Assembly (NCBI GenBank): GCA_018401055.1 | Contig: JAGYLB010000075.1 | Location: 3,192 to 67,191 of the forward strand | Reading direction: 5' to 3' | DNA from: Roseicyclus sp. | Lineage (GTDB): Bacteria > Pseudomonadota > Alphaproteobacteria > Rhodobacterales > Rhodobacteraceae | DNA: 64,000 nt | In this document: positions 1 through 10,057 of the stretch, piece by piece | Layout: every line of letters begins with the position of its first letter | How positions within the stretch are numbered: the stretch's first letter is position 1 | Translations under genes and position numbers: made by a program | Notes under the pieces: model-generated | The model's database searches: none | What the model was told of the DNA's origin: nothing | The model's input: only the letters and a program-made list of their open reading frames with translations

Positions 1-1
1 A

Positions 2-835
2 GCGCTGCAGACTTGGCTCCTGGGCGGGCCGGCCGTCGACAACGCCACGCTCAACCGCTTCTTGTCGCTGCACTACCTGTTGCCCTTCGTGATCTTGGGC
101 CTTGTGATCTTGCACATCTGGGCCTTCCACACGACCGGCAACAACAACCCCACCGGGGTCGAGGTGCGCCGCACCTCCAAGAAAGAAGCCGAGGCAGACA
201 CCCTGCCCTTCTGGCCCTATTTCGTGATCAAGGACCTGTTCGCGCTGGCCGTGATCCTTGCGGTGTTCTTCGCCATCGTCGGCTTCATGCCCAACTATCT
301 TGGCCACCCCGACAACTACATCGAGGCCAACGCTCTGGTAACGCCCGCCCACATCGTGCCCGAATGGTATTTCCTGCCTTTCTACGCGATCTTGCGCGCC
401 TTCGATGGTGAAGTCTGGTTGGTCATCGCGGTCGATTTCCTGACGGCGGGCATCGTCGACGCCAAATTCTTCGGCGTGATCGCGATGTTCGGCTCGATCG
501 TGGTGCTGGCGCTGGTGCCGTGGCTTGACACGTCGTCGGTCCGGTCCGGCCGTTACCGCCCGATGTTCAAGTGGTGGTTCTGGATCTTTATCGTAAACTT
601 CTTCGTCCTGATGTGGGCGGGGGCGATGCCGGCCGAGGAACCCTATTCGACGATCTCGCTGATCGCCTCGGCCTACTGGTTCGCCTATTTCCTCGTGATC
701 CTGCCGCTGCTTGGTGTGATCGAAAAGCCGACGACCCCGCCGGCCACGATCGAGGAAGATTTCAAAGCGCACTACGGCAAAGACGGCAGTGGCCATGGCG
801 GGAACACCTCCGCTGCGCCCACCCCGGCCGAGTGA
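2..835 (+). CDS. petB: Cytochrome b of the bc1 complex (C-terminal part)
   Basis: This is the membrane cytochrome b subunit of ubiquinol-cytochrome c reductase, which carries the b haems and the quinol sites. The gene enters from the left edge, so only the C-terminal two thirds is seen, with the frame open from base 2. The Qo-site PEWY motif is at 359-370, a haem-ligand type His lies in the helix near base 115, and four or more hydrophobic helices follow. The tail is a short Gly/His/Ala-rich extension. The next gene encodes cytochrome c1, the usual pet/fbc order. Identity is certain; only the N-terminus is missing. Confidence 0.95.
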   Translation, partial: ALQTWLLGGPAVDNATLNRFLSLHYLLPFVILGLVILHIWAFHTTGNNNPTGVEVRRTSKKEAEADTLPFWPYFVIKDLFALAVILAVFFAIVGFMPNYLGHPDNYIEANALVTPAHIVPEWYFLPFYAILRAFDGEVWLVIAVDFLTAGIVDAKFFGVIAMFGSIVVLALVPWLDTSSVRSGRYRPMFKWWFWIFIVNFFVLMWAGAMPAEEPYSTISLIASAYWFAYFLVILPLLGVIEKPTTPPATIEEDFKAHYGKDGSGHGGNTSAAPTPAE

Positions 836-851
836 GAGAAAGGATCTGAGG

Positions 852-1669
852 ATGCTCAGGAAACTTGCCATCAGCACGGCCACTGCAGCTACGCTCGCCC
901 TCTCTTCGGGGGCGGCGCTGGCAGCGGGCGCTGCGGGATACGTCGAAGATTACGCCTTCTCTTTCGAGGGGCCCTTCGGCCGCTTTGATCAGGTGCAGCT
1001 GCAGCGCGGCCTGCAGGTCTACACGCAGGTCTGCATGGCCTGTCACGGTCTGCGCTACGTGCCGATCCGCACCCTCGCCGACGAGGGCGGACCGGGCTTC
1101 ACCGAGGAAGAGGTGCGCGCCTACATCGAGCAGAACTTCATCGAGGTCTATGACCCCGACCTACAGGATTGGCGTGCCGCGACCCCGAACGACAATTTCC
1201 GATGGCCAACGACGCGACCGGGCGCCCGGACCTCAGCCTGATGACCAAGGCGCGGGCAGGGTTCAGCGGACCTTATGGTTTGGGCCTGAACCCGCTGTTT
1301 CGTGGCATGGGCGGGCCGGAATACCTCGCCTCGCTCCTGACCCATTACACCGGGTCTGAACGCGAAGAGTTCGGCGCAGTGCTCTATGGGAACGAGACCT
1401 TCCCCGGAGGTTACATATCGATGGCCCCGCCGCTTTGGGAAGGTGCCGTCGAATACGGTGACGGCACCCCCGCGACCGAAGAGCAGATGGCGCTGGACGT
1501 CGCAGCCTTCCTGACCTGGGCGGCGGAACCGCATCTGATGGCGCGCAAGCAGATGGGCTTTACCGCTGTCATTCTGCTGGGCCTGCTGTCCGTACTGCTT
1601 TATCTGTCGAACAAGCGCCTCTGGGCGCCGGTCAAGGCGCGCGTCAAGGGCTCGCAGCCTGCCGAGTGA
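852..1669 (+). CDS. petC: Cytochrome c1 of the bc1 complex (frameshifted)
   Basis: Cytochrome c1 passes electrons from the Rieske centre to soluble or membrane cytochrome c on the periplasmic side. The ATG at 852 starts a signal peptide ending in an ALA-AG type site. The haem-binding CMACH motif is at 1032-1046, and the probable axial Met lies in the motif SMAPPL near 1420. A C-terminal membrane anchor spans about 1555-1610. The frame breaks near 1200, where DNF should be followed by PMAND; one C appears to be missing from a CCC run. The gene lies 16 bp after petB in the same operon and is followed by a strong terminator. Confidence 0.93.
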
Positions 1670-1690
1670 GGCACGTCACATGTTGATCAG

Positions 1691-1724
1691 AAAACGCGCC
1701 CTGAATTGGGCGCGTTTTTCTTTT
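1691..1724 (+). terminator. Rho-independent terminator after petC
   Basis: A 10-bp GC-rich stem (AAACGCGCCC pairing with GGGCGCGTTT) around a TGAATT loop is followed by a T-rich run. It closes the petBC operon. The A-rich left flank may let it also serve the convergent thiBPQ operon. Confidence 0.85.
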
Positions 1725-1766
1725 CGGAGGCGGTCCATAGGGTGAGCCTTCAGGCGCACCATCCCC

Positions 1767-2458
1767 TCACAACCACGCCCGAAGCCCCCCGGGGGGTGAA
1801 TCGCGCAGACCCGTCAAAGCCGCATCCAGCACCTTTTGCCCATCCTCCAGCAGCCAGATCCGGTCACACAGCCGTTCCGCGTCGCGCAGATCGTGACAAG
1901 CCATCACCATGGTCAGGCCCCGCGCATCGCTCAGGTCCGCGACCAGCGCCAGCATCTCGGTCTTGAGCCCGGGGTCGAGTGCTGCGAAGGGTTCATCCAG
2001 CAGCGCCAGCGGGCGGTCTCGCAAAAGCATCCGCGCCAGCGCCACCCGCGCCTGTTGCCCGCCCGACAGCGCCGCACGTTACCGTCGCGCGCCATAGCCC
2101 GCTAGCCCGACCTGCGTAAGGCTGTCCTCGACCCGTTCCCGCTCAACCCGGACAGGCGCAGGGTCGCGCGCAGACCCAGCGCGACATTGTCGAAGACATC
2201 CAGATGCGGGAAGAGGTTGCCGTCCTGAAACAGGATCGACACCGGCCGGTCCGCGACCGCGGCTTGCGTGATGTCGCGCCCGTTCCACGCAAGCTGCCCC
2301 GCGTCGGGCCATTCGAACCCGGCGATTAGGGACAGCAGCGTGCTTTTCCCGCTGCCCGACGGACCCAGCAGCGCCAGTCTTTCGCCCGTCGCCACCTTGC
2401 CCGACAGCGACAGGGTAAAGCCATCTTGCGTAAAGCTCAGGTCATCGAGTGTCAGCAT
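1767..2458 (-). CDS. thiQ: Thiamine ABC transporter ATP-binding protein (disrupted)
   Basis: ThiQ is the cytoplasmic ATPase that drives thiamine/TPP uptake through ThiP. The Walker A motif GPSGSGKST, Q-loop region, LSGGQ signature and Walker B with LLDEPFAALDP are all visible, though in different segments. The ATG at 2458 begins MLTLDDLSF and overlaps the end of thiP by 17 bp. The frame breaks around 2140-2155, and a TAA at 2079-2081 interrupts the frame just before the signature motif. The total length (about 230 codons) fits the family. Given the indels across the window, sequence error is likelier than a dead gene, but the stop is not a simple indel and should be verified. Confidence 0.88.
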
Positions 2459-4008
2459 CCATCCGCCCCCCACGGTCGAACAGCCAGAACAGGCTCAGCG
2501 TCAACGCCAGCAGCAGCACCGCCGCGCCTTGGGCGTCATCGGTCCGGTAGGCGCCCATCAGGCGATACATTTCCAGCGGCAAGGTGCCTTGCCCGGGCGT
2601 CGAGAACAGTGTGATCACCCCCAGATCGCCCATCGAGAAAGCCGCAGCAAGCCCCGCGCCAAAACCCAGTGGGCGCTTGAGCCGGGGCAGAATGGCATGG
2701 CGCAATCGGGCGGCGCCGCGCAGCCCCAGCGCTTCGGCCAGACGGCCTTGCGTCGCTTCGGCCGCGGTCGCGGCAGGAACCAGCGCGCAACAAGAAGGGC
2801 AGCGCCACCAGCGCATTGACCAGCGCGGTGATCGGCAGTGCCAGCGCCACCGGGTTCGCCAGAGGCCGGATCAGCAGGAATAGCCCCGTACCAACAACCA
2901 GCGGCGAGACGGCGATGGTCAGAAAGGCCAGCCCCTCCACCAGACCGGGGCGGCGCAGCCGCGCGACCAGCAGAGCAATGGGCAGCGCGAGCGCGACAGC
3001 CAGCGCGGTCGAGGCCAGCGCGCGAGCAATCGACCGCAACGCGGCCTGCCACACGCCCGAGGGCAGGCTCGTCAGCGCCGGCAGCCCTTGCAGCACCACC
3101 GCCAGCAGCGGCAAGAGCAGGAAACAGGCGGCCACTCCGATGACCGCCGCATCACCCAGTCGTGCGGCAAGGCCGTCACCGGGCCAGCCGATGGGCGGTC
3201 GGTCCAGCCCCACGCCCACCTGCTGCCCGCGGATCGCGCCGAAGGCAAGCGCCCCCGCCCCCAGACAGATCGCCACCTGCACCAGCCCCAGAAGCGCCGC
3301 GCGCCCAAGGTCGAAATCGAAGCGGAACGCCTGATAGATCGCCAGCTCCACCGTTGTAGCGCTTGGCCCGCCGCCAAGGATCAGCGCAACGGCGAAACTG
3401 GTGGTACAGATCAGAAAGATCAGCAGCGCCGCCCCCGGCAGGATCGCGCGCAGAAGGGGTCTTTCGAAATGTCGGCGCATGTCGGCCCCCGAAAACCCCA
3501 GCGCTGTGGCCAGCCGTACCCGTTCGGATGGGATGGCCTGCCAGCCTTGCAGCAAAAGCCGCACCGCCAGCGGAAGGTTCAGGAACACATGCGCCAGCAC
3601 TACGCCCTGCAGCCCGTAGACATCGACGCGCCCCAGACCGATGCCCTGCAGCCCCGCATTGATCCAACCCGCGCGGCCGAATACCGCCAGAAGGCCCAGC
3701 ACCGCGACGATCACCGGCAAGAGGAATGGCGCGCCCATCAGTGTCACCAGCGCCCGCCGCCCGCTGAAATCGCGCCGCGCCAGCGCGCGGGCGACCGGAA
3801 TGGCCAGCGTCACGCTGACCGCCGCCGACAGCACCGCCTGCAGCAAGGTGAACCGCACTGCCGCCCAATCGGCCGGACCCAAGGCAGGCGGCCAGTCGGC
3901 ACGCAGCATCACCGCCCCAAGCGGCCCAAGAACGCAAAGCGCAGCGAGCGCGGCAAACGCCGCGCCCGTCCAGTGTATCGGCGTCAGCGGGCGAGCGCGC
4001 GTTGCCAT
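2442..4008 (-). CDS. thiP: Thiamine ABC transporter permease (frameshifted)
   Basis: ThiP is a fused double-length inner-membrane permease with two halves of about six helices each. The sequence shows repeated hydrophobic segments and two ABC-permease EAA-type loops (in the first half near 3520, in the second near 2720). The ATG at 4008 overlaps the end of thiB by 25 bp, which suggests translational coupling. Near 2782 the frame shifts from ALPFLLRAG to LVPAATAAEA and then runs to a stop at 2442, giving about 520 residues, normal for ThiP. Only the frame change is odd, and it is probably a sequence error. Confidence 0.9.
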
Positions 4009-4963
4009 GTGGCGACCGCCTCATCGCGCACCGCCGCCGCCTCTTCGGGCGACAAGAGCAGCGTGCGTTCCGGCATGGTCAGACCCTCGAACCCATCGGG
4101 CAGGGTGGTCGACGCAGCCGGATACATCCAGTTGGTCGTCGGGATCACGTCCTGAAACCCGGGCGAGATCATGAATTCCATGAAGTCTTGCGCCAGATCG
4201 GGCACGTCGGTTCCGGCAAGAATGCCCGCCACCTCGACCTGCATGTAATGCCCCTCGGAGAAGGCGGCGCTGGTAAAGCCCGCATCCTCCTCGGCGATCA
4301 GGTGATAGGCGGGGGATGTGGTGTAGCTCAGCACCATGTCGGCCTCGCCCTCGAGGAACAGGCCATAGGCTTCGGACCAGCCTGGCGTGACGGTCACGAT
4401 GTTGTCGGACAGCCCCACCCAAATCTCGCCAGCGCGGTCGCCGTAAGCTGCCTGCATCCACATCAACAGCCCAAGCCCCGGCGTCGACGAGCGCGGGTCC
4501 TGAATGACGATGGAGATGTCCGAGGCGGCCAGTCCTTCAAGCGAGGTGGGCACATCGGCCAGATCGGTGCGATGGACAAAGGCGAAATAGCCCCAGTCAA
4601 AGGGCAGGAAATCGGCGTCTTCCCACGCGATGGGCAGGGTCAGCCCTCGGCCGTGATGCCATGGGGCGCGAAAAGCCCCGTCGTGCGTGCAGCCGCGGTT
4701 AGGTTGGTGTCGAGGCCAAGGACGACATCCGCCTCGGTCTGCGCGCCCTCCAGCCGGATGCGGGCAAGCAGCGCCGCGCCGTCGCCCGCACCCACGAATT
4801 GCAGGTCGCAGCCGCATTGCGCCTCGAACGCCTCTTCGATTGCGGGGCCGGGGCCCCAGTCCGATACGAAACTGTCATAGGTGTAGACTGTCAGCACCGG
4901 GGTCTGCGCGAACGCCGCCCCAGCGAAAGCAGACAATCCCGTAGCGATGATGGTGGCTTTCAT
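3984..4963 (-). CDS. thiB: Thiamine/TPP periplasmic binding protein (frameshifted)
   Basis: ThiB captures thiamine and its phosphates in the periplasm and delivers them to ThiPQ. The ATG at 4963 starts a clear signal peptide ending AFAQ, followed by the family pattern YTYDSF and a [12 protein letters not shown] segment. The frame breaks at about 4643, where TAEG meets a stop and LTLPIAWED continues in the next frame; one C of a CC pair seems missing. The corrected length is about 326 residues, usual for ThiB/TbpA. A TPP riboswitch lies directly upstream, which independently supports the substrate. Confidence 0.92.
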
Positions 4964-5020
4964 GCCTCACTCCTCCATTGCGACGGGCGAAGTGAAGTGT
5001 GGGGCGTCTGACCCGCAAAC

Positions 5021-5108
5021 CTTCCCTCCGCCGGTCCTAACCGGTTCAGGTTCAACGGGTTCGCGCATCGGCTTGCGCATCTCAGGCCAAAGACAGGCCA
5101 CCCCGAGG
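5021..5108 (-). promoter_or_regulatory. TPP riboswitch (THI element) upstream of thiB
   Basis: Read on the minus strand, the leader shows the TPP aptamer in order: CTCGGGGTGGCC, then CTGAGAT, then ACCCGTTGAACCTGAACCGG, then TTAGGACCGGCG and AGGGAAG. These are the conserved pyrimidine- and pyrophosphate-sensing elements of the THI box. It ends about 58 bp before the thiB start, leaving room for a ribosome-site sequestering helix. TPP should switch the thiBPQ operon off. Confidence 0.95.
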
Positions 5109-5209
5109 TAGGGCAAGACCTAGCGCTGAGCGTGGCGGGGCGCAAGCGGCTTGGCATTTTCGCCGCAGGGCGCTAGGCCGTGGGCCTAACCATCAGGGAT
5201 GCCCGCGCG

Positions 5210-6310
5210 ATGAGCCTCAACACCTTCGGCCACTTGTTCCGCGTCACGACATGGGGCGAAAGCCATGGGCCCGCGCTGGGCGCGACCGTCGATGGTTGCC
5301 CGCCGGGTGTGCCTGTCGACGCGCAGGCGATCCAGCACTGGCTCGACCGGCGCAAGCCGGGGCAGAACAAGTATACCACCCAGCGCCGCGAACCCGATGA
5401 GGTGGAAATCCTGTCGGGCGTGTTCGAGGGGCAATCGACTGGCACGCCCATTCAGCTGATGATCCGCAACACCGACCAGCGGTCCAAGGATTACGGGGAC
5501 ATCGCCGAAAAGTTCCGCCCGGGTCATGCCGATATCACCTATTGGCAGAAATACGGCATCCGCGACTATCGCGGTGGCGGGCGTTCCTCGGCGCGCGAAA
5601 CCGCTGCACGGGTGGCCGCAGGCGGCGTGGCGCGGGCGGCGCTGGCCCAACTACTGCCCGGCCTGCGCATCACCGGCTACATGGTGCAGATGGGCCCGCA
5701 TGGCATCGACCGCGCGCGCTTTGATGCCGCCGAGATCGAACGCAACCCCTTCTGGGTGCCTGACGCACAAGCTGCCGAGGATTGGGCACACTACCTCGAC
5801 GCAATGCGCAAATCCGGCGACAGCGTCGGAGCGGTGATCGAGGTCACGGCATCCGGCGTGCCCGCGGGCCTAGGCGCGCCGATCTATGGCAAGCTCGACA
5901 CCGATCTGGCCGCTGCGATGATGTCGATCAACGCGGTCAAGGGCGTGGAGATCGGCGACGGCATGGCCGCCGCTGCACTGACCGGCAGCCAGAACGCCGA
6001 CGAGATTTCCATGGGTGCGAATGGTCCAGTCTACAGCTCAAACCATGCGGGTGGCATTCTTGGCGGCATCTCGACCGGGCAGGACGTGGTTGTGCGTTTC
6101 GCGGTCAAACCGACCTCGTCGATCCTGACGCCGCGCAAGACCATCACCAAGTCGGGCGAAGAGACCGAGATCGTGACCAAGGGGCGTCATGATCCTTGCG
6201 TCGGCATCCGCGCCGTCCCGGTGGGCGAGGCGATGATGGCCTGTGTTTTGCTCGATCACCTGCTGCTGCACCGCGGACAGGTGGGCGACCGGGGCGGCAA
6301 GATCGGTTGA
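5210..6310 (+). CDS. aroC: Chorismate synthase
   Basis: AroC converts 5-enolpyruvylshikimate-3-phosphate to chorismate, the last step of the shikimate pathway, using reduced FMN. The protein is intact at 366 residues. The N-terminus [20 protein letters not shown] carries the first family signature, and the later segment with [18 protein letters not shown] is also characteristic. An in-frame GTG exists 30 bp upstream, but the ATG at 5210 gives the canonical start. The gene is divergent from thiB; the riboswitch leader lies between them. No clear terminator follows. Confidence 0.97.
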   Translation: MSLNTFGHLFRVTTWGESHGPALGATVDGCPPGVPVDAQAIQHWLDRRKPGQNKYTTQRREPDEVEILSGVFEGQSTGTPIQLMIRNTDQRSKDYGDIAEKFRPGHADITYWQKYGIRDYRGGGRSSARETAARVAAGGVARAALAQLLPGLRITGYMVQMGPHGIDRARFDAAEIERNPFWVPDAQAAEDWAHYLDAMRKSGDSVGAVIEVTASGVPAGLGAPIYGKLDTDLAAAMMSINAVKGVEIGDGMAAAALTGSQNADEISMGANGPVYSSNHAGGILGGISTGQDVVVRFAVKPTSSILTPRKTITKSGEETEIVTKGRHDPCVGIRAVPVGEAMMACVLLDHLLLHRGQVGDRGGKIG

Positions 6311-6482
6311 CGGCGCAGTGTGCCTTCCAGTATTTCGACCGTAACAGGGACAATCGGTTCCATGCGACCATGATCGTCCAACATCGCAAAACTATGCTTT
6401 GAAAGCACCCGACGCCTGCCCAGATCTTGCCACAATTGAAGCCAATCATGGTTAAACTGGGGTAGAATTTGGATGTTTGCAT

Positions 6483-7207
6483 ATGGGGGGTCGTTTCCGT
6501 CCATATGGCCGCCGGGGGGTTGCCAACCCCGATTGGGCCATAATCGCTGTCGGTCTGATGGCTGTCGCCTTGCTCGCGGGAACGATGGTCCGGACCGGCA
6601 CGCAAGCCACACAGGCGCTGTTCGGGACGCAGGTCGGCGGGTTGCGGACCTTGTCCGAGACCGAGACCCTGGTCGTGTTCGAGGATCATGCCTCTGTCGG
6701 CAGCGCCGAGACCGGCTGGTCTGCCGGACTGCGGAATGCCGATCATCCAGGCCTTGGGGCCGTCTGGCTTGTCGATCCTGCCGATGTCGCCCTGACCCGC
6801 GACATCGCCTTGCCCGAGGGCACGATGCGCGCGATCTTGTCCTTTGATCTGATCGCCATCGATGACTGGGGGCTCGAAGGGCTCAGCGTTGCGATCGGGG
6901 ATGTCGAGGTTTTGCAACACCGGTTCACCTCGCGTCCGGGCCTTGAACGGCCTGCAGCGCCCGCCTCGGTGAACGATGGCACCCTTGCGCTTCGCGCGAG
7001 GCTCGAGGGGCCGCGGAACAGGGGTTTGGCGTTGGCGATCCGGCCCTGGCCGAAGAGCGTCTGCTGATCGACCTGTCCGTGCAGGAACCCGGCGAAATCC
7101 TGACCGTGACCATCACTCCACTGGCTGCACCGGGGCAGGCGCTTGCGTCTGATGGCCCGCTATGGGCCGTGGACAACCTGATCCTTGTTGCCGATAGCCA
7201 GCCCTAG
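6483..7207 (+). CDS. Unknown single-pass membrane protein (frameshifted)
   Basis: I do not recognise this family. The start used is the ATG at 6483. A basic N-terminus is followed by one hydrophobic helix (about residues 19-36) and then a soluble, acidic, beta-rich region that would lie outside the membrane. The frame breaks near 7020: the frame with FGVGDPALAEERL continues to a TAG at 7205-7207, giving about 240 residues. The continuous good coding pattern in both parts argues that it is a real gene. It sits alone between aroC and the convergent NlpC/P60 gene, and its role cannot be inferred from context. Confidence 0.6.
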
Positions 7208-7224
7208 GGCAACGCGGTCGCGGC

Positions 7225-8073
7225 TCAGGCGGTGTCAAGCATCGGCAGGCGCCGGATCGAGGTGACGGCCCCGAACTCCCGCGCCCCGATGCGCGCGAAG
7301 GCCTCCTCCAACGGCTCATAGGCCACGGCCATGTGGTGCGCATTGGCATGGAGCAGCATCGTGTCGTTCGCCATGATGCCTACATGCCCGCGCCAGAACA
7401 CCAGATCGCCGCGCTGCAACGGGACATCCTCGGGAAGGGGATCGCCCAGCGCCGCCTCTTGCTGGTCGCTGTCGCGCGGACAATCCAGACCGCAGGCCAC
7501 CAGCGCGGCCTGCACAAGACCAGAACAGTCGATGCCCCAGCGGCTGCACCCGCCCCACAGATAGGGCGTGCCCAGAAACAGGTCGGCGATGCCCACCGGA
7601 TCGGAAAACCGCGCCTTGACGGGCATCAGGTGTTGGGCCGGGATGTAATGGCCGGTCTGGATGCGGCAGAACCTGTCGCGCTCGCCTGTGACCTTGACGC
7701 GGCTGCCGAAGAACAGGGCCACATCGGGGGCGGTCTTGATGTCATGCTTGGGGTAAAGGTGAGTAGCAGGCGCGACCACCCAATGCGTCGCCTCCTCGGC
7801 TCCGGTCAGCGCGCCCGACAGGATGTAGCCGCAATACCCGTCGCGCTCGGCCACGCCGAAGGAAAACCCCTCGTCGGTCTCAAGCGCAAGAAACCGCTCG
7901 CCGAACAACAGCTGGCTGACACGCGCGCCGCGCGGCGTGTCGGTGATGTTGACCATGGGTTGCTGGACCATCATCCAGCGGCCTTTGACGAAGCGGTCGG
8001 CCGCAACCTCGCCTTCCAGCGAGACATGGGCCACGCGGCCATTGCTGGGCGTCACACGCGGGTCGAGCGTCAT
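7225..8073 (-). CDS. NlpC/P60 family cell-wall peptidase
   Basis: This protein probably cleaves peptidoglycan stem peptides as a C40-family cysteine peptidase. The N-terminal half resembles the SH3-like domains common in this family, and the C-terminal half has the catalytic Cys in GIDCSGLVQAAL and the His in GHVGIM. The length is 282 residues from the ATG at 8073. That ATG overlaps the stop of the upstream aminopeptidase gene as ATGA, so the two are co-translated; pairing with an M17 peptidase suggests processing of recovered wall peptides. No signal peptide is obvious, so the site of action may be cytoplasmic. Confidence 0.88.
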   Translation of the reverse strand: MTLDPRVTPSNGRVAHVSLEGEVAADRFVKGRWMMVQQPMVNITDTPRGARVSQLLFGERFLALETDEGFSFGVAERDGYCGYILSGALTGAEEATHWVVAPATHLYPKHDIKTAPDVALFFGSRVKVTGERDRFCRIQTGHYIPAQHLMPVKARFSDPVGIADLFLGTPYLWGGCSRWGIDCSGLVQAALVACGLDCPRDSDQQEAALGDPLPEDVPLQRGDLVFWRGHVGIMANDTMLLHANAHHMAVAYEPLEEAFARIGAREFGAVTSIRRLPMLDTA

Positions 8074-9461
8074 GGCGCCATCCCGTCCACCAGCGCGCGG
8101 AAGATCGCGCGCGCGCCCATGCCGACGCCGCCCTTGGGCCGCGCGGGCGCGTTGGACGCGGACCATGCGTAGATGTCGAAATGGGCGTATTTCGGTACGT
8201 CCGGCACGAAGCGGCGCAGGAACAGTGCAGCCGTGATCGACCCCGCCATGCCACCCGAGGGTGCATTGTCCAGATCGGCAATGCCGGGCTCGATCATCGC
8301 CTCGTAAGGCGCATGAAAGGGCAGCCGCCAGACCGGATCAGCGACCTGTGCAGCGGCTTGCGACAGCGCCGTGGCAAAGCCCTCGTCATCGGTGAAGAAG
8401 GGCGCAACATCGGGGCCGACGGCGACGCGCGCGCGCCCCGTCAGCGTCGCCATGGAAATGGTCAGATCCGCGGGCATCTCGTTGGCCAGCGCCAGCGCAT
8501 CGGCCAGCACCAGCCGCCCCTCGGCATCGGTGTTGTTGATCTCCACCGTCTTGCCGTTGCGGGCGGTGTAGATGTCGCCCGGGCGAAAGGCATTGCCCGC
8601 AACCGCGTTCTCCACCGCCGGGATCAGCACGCGCAGCGACAGATCAAGGCCCTCGGCCATGATCATCTGGGCCAGACCCAGCACGGTCGCGGCCCCGCCC
8701 ATGTCTTTTTTCATCAGGCCCATCGACGCGCCCGGTTTCAGGTTCAAGCCACCGGTATCGAAACACACGCCCTTGCCGACCAGCGTCAGCGACCGCGCGC
8801 CTGTGCCCCAGCGCAGGTCGATCAGACGCGGCGCTCGGGCGGCGGCCCGGCCGACGGTATGTATCAGAGGGAAATTACGCGCCAGAAGGTCATCGCCTTC
8901 GATCACGGTGATCTCTGCTCCGAACTGACCGGCGAGGCTGCGCGCCGCGGCCTCGAGCGCGTCGGGGCCCATATCCTCGGCAGGCGTGTTGATCAGGTCG
9001 CGCGTCAGCGCCTCGGCTGCCGCGATGCGTTCCAGCCGGGCGGTGTCGACGCCCGCGGGGGCGACAATGCAGGCCTTGGGCAGGGCCTGCGCCCGGTAGC
9101 GATCGAACCGGTAGAGCGAAAGCAGGTAGCCCAGTGCGATTTCCTCACCCTCTGCACCATCTAGGGGACCCGCCAGCGCATAGGTCGCCTCGGGCAGGGC
9201 GGCGATGGCCGCGCCGATGGCGAAACGCTGTCTTGCGCGGTCGGAAGCCGTGCCGCTCCCGATCATGATGGCCGTGGGCCGGCCCGCATCGCCGGGCAGG
9301 GCGCAGACCTGCGCAAGCCCACCCGTGAACCCGTGGTGCCGTGCCCATGTGCTCTGCCCATGGGGCAGGGCGGCCAGCGCGGCATCGACTGCGTCGGGCG
9401 CGATCAGGTGCAGCGCTATGGCATCGGCGTCAGGGGCGGCGAAACGCAGGGTCTGGGTCAT
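8070..9461 (-). CDS. M17 leucyl aminopeptidase family protein
   Basis: This is a dinuclear-metal aminopeptidase that releases N-terminal residues from peptides in the cytoplasm. The family signature NTDAEGRL is present (NNTDAEGRLVLADAL), preceded by the metal-binding Lys/Asp stretch GKGVCFDTGGLNLKP. The start at 9461 (MTQTLRFAAP) is preferred over an upstream in-frame ATG at 9494. The length of 463 residues is normal. It is the first gene of a two-gene unit with the NlpC/P60 peptidase. The gene is intact in this sequence. Confidence 0.92.
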   Translation of the reverse strand: MTQTLRFAAPDADAIALHLIAPDAVDAALAALPHGQSTWARHHGFTGGLAQVCALPGDAGRPTAIMIGSGTASDRARQRFAIGAAIAALPEATYALAGPLDGAEGEEIALGYLLSLYRFDRYRAQALPKACIVAPAGVDTARLERIAAAEALTRDLINTPAEDMGPDALEAAARSLAGQFGAEITVIEGDDLLARNFPLIHTVGRAAARAPRLIDLRWGTGARSLTLVGKGVCFDTGGLNLKPGASMGLMKKDMGGAATVLGLAQMIMAEGLDLSLRVLIPAVENAVAGNAFRPGDIYTARNGKTVEINNTDAEGRLVLADALALANEMPADLTISMATLTGRARVAVGPDVAPFFTDDEGFATALSQAAAQVADPVWRLPFHAPYEAMIEPGIADLDNAPSGGMAGSITAALFLRRFVPDVPKYAHFDIYAWSASNAPARPKGGVGMGARAIFRALVDGMAP

Positions 9462-9524
9462 GTCGGTCGGGCCTTGGCTGTTCGAGGCGCACACTAGCGC
9501 CCGCCCCCGTCACCGCAAGTGGCC

Positions 9525-9908
9525 TCAGCCCGAAAGATCCTCAAGGTCCCAGATCGCGTGGATCGACCGGTCGCCCACCCGGTTCAGCCGCGCCATCGTG
9601 GCCGCCAGCGCCGTGGGGTCGCCCGCATCCAGACAATCGAGCACGCTGCGCGCAACACGGGCCAGCGTCGCCATGCCGATCAGTTGCGCATCGCGCACCA
9701 GCGCCGCCAGCACCTCTTCGAGGTGAGTGGCATCGCCATCCCTGCCAAGGCGCGACACCTCGTCCAGCAGCGTCGCCAGCCGGTCGAGCGCATGCGCCAC
9801 CTCGGCCTCTGCGCGCAACTCGCCCAGCGTGTCGCATAGTTTCTCAAGTTGGCCGGGGTTGAACCGCGCAGGCTCCCCCAGCGGAAGGTCGACAATTCCC
9901 GCCCTCAT
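9525..9908 (-). CDS. Conserved small helical protein of unknown function
   Basis: A 127-residue soluble protein, predicted almost wholly alpha-helical with heptad-like Leu/Ala spacing and acidic overall. I see no catalytic motif. It lies 63 bp upstream of the aminopeptidase gene on the same strand and may be in its operon. The coding pattern is clean and uninterrupted, which supports a real gene. The four-helix look recalls phosphotransfer or regulatory helical domains, but I see no phospho-His motif, so no function is proposed. Confidence 0.6.
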   Translation of the reverse strand: MRAGIVDLPLGEPARFNPGQLEKLCDTLGELRAEAEVAHALDRLATLLDEVSRLGRDGDATHLEEVLAALVRDAQLIGMATLARVARSVLDCLDAGDPTALAATMARLNRVGDRSIHAIWDLEDLSG

Positions 9909-10057
9909 CCCATCGCTCCACGTTCCACCCCACCACGGGCAGGAGCGAGAGTCGCGGATCGGTCTGAAGAAAGGCTTAGGCGCCCGGCAAGAAGAACCTC
10001 CAATTTGCGCTCAATCCGGGGTATCCAACCGCGACGTCAGAGATGCGAAGGACCGAC

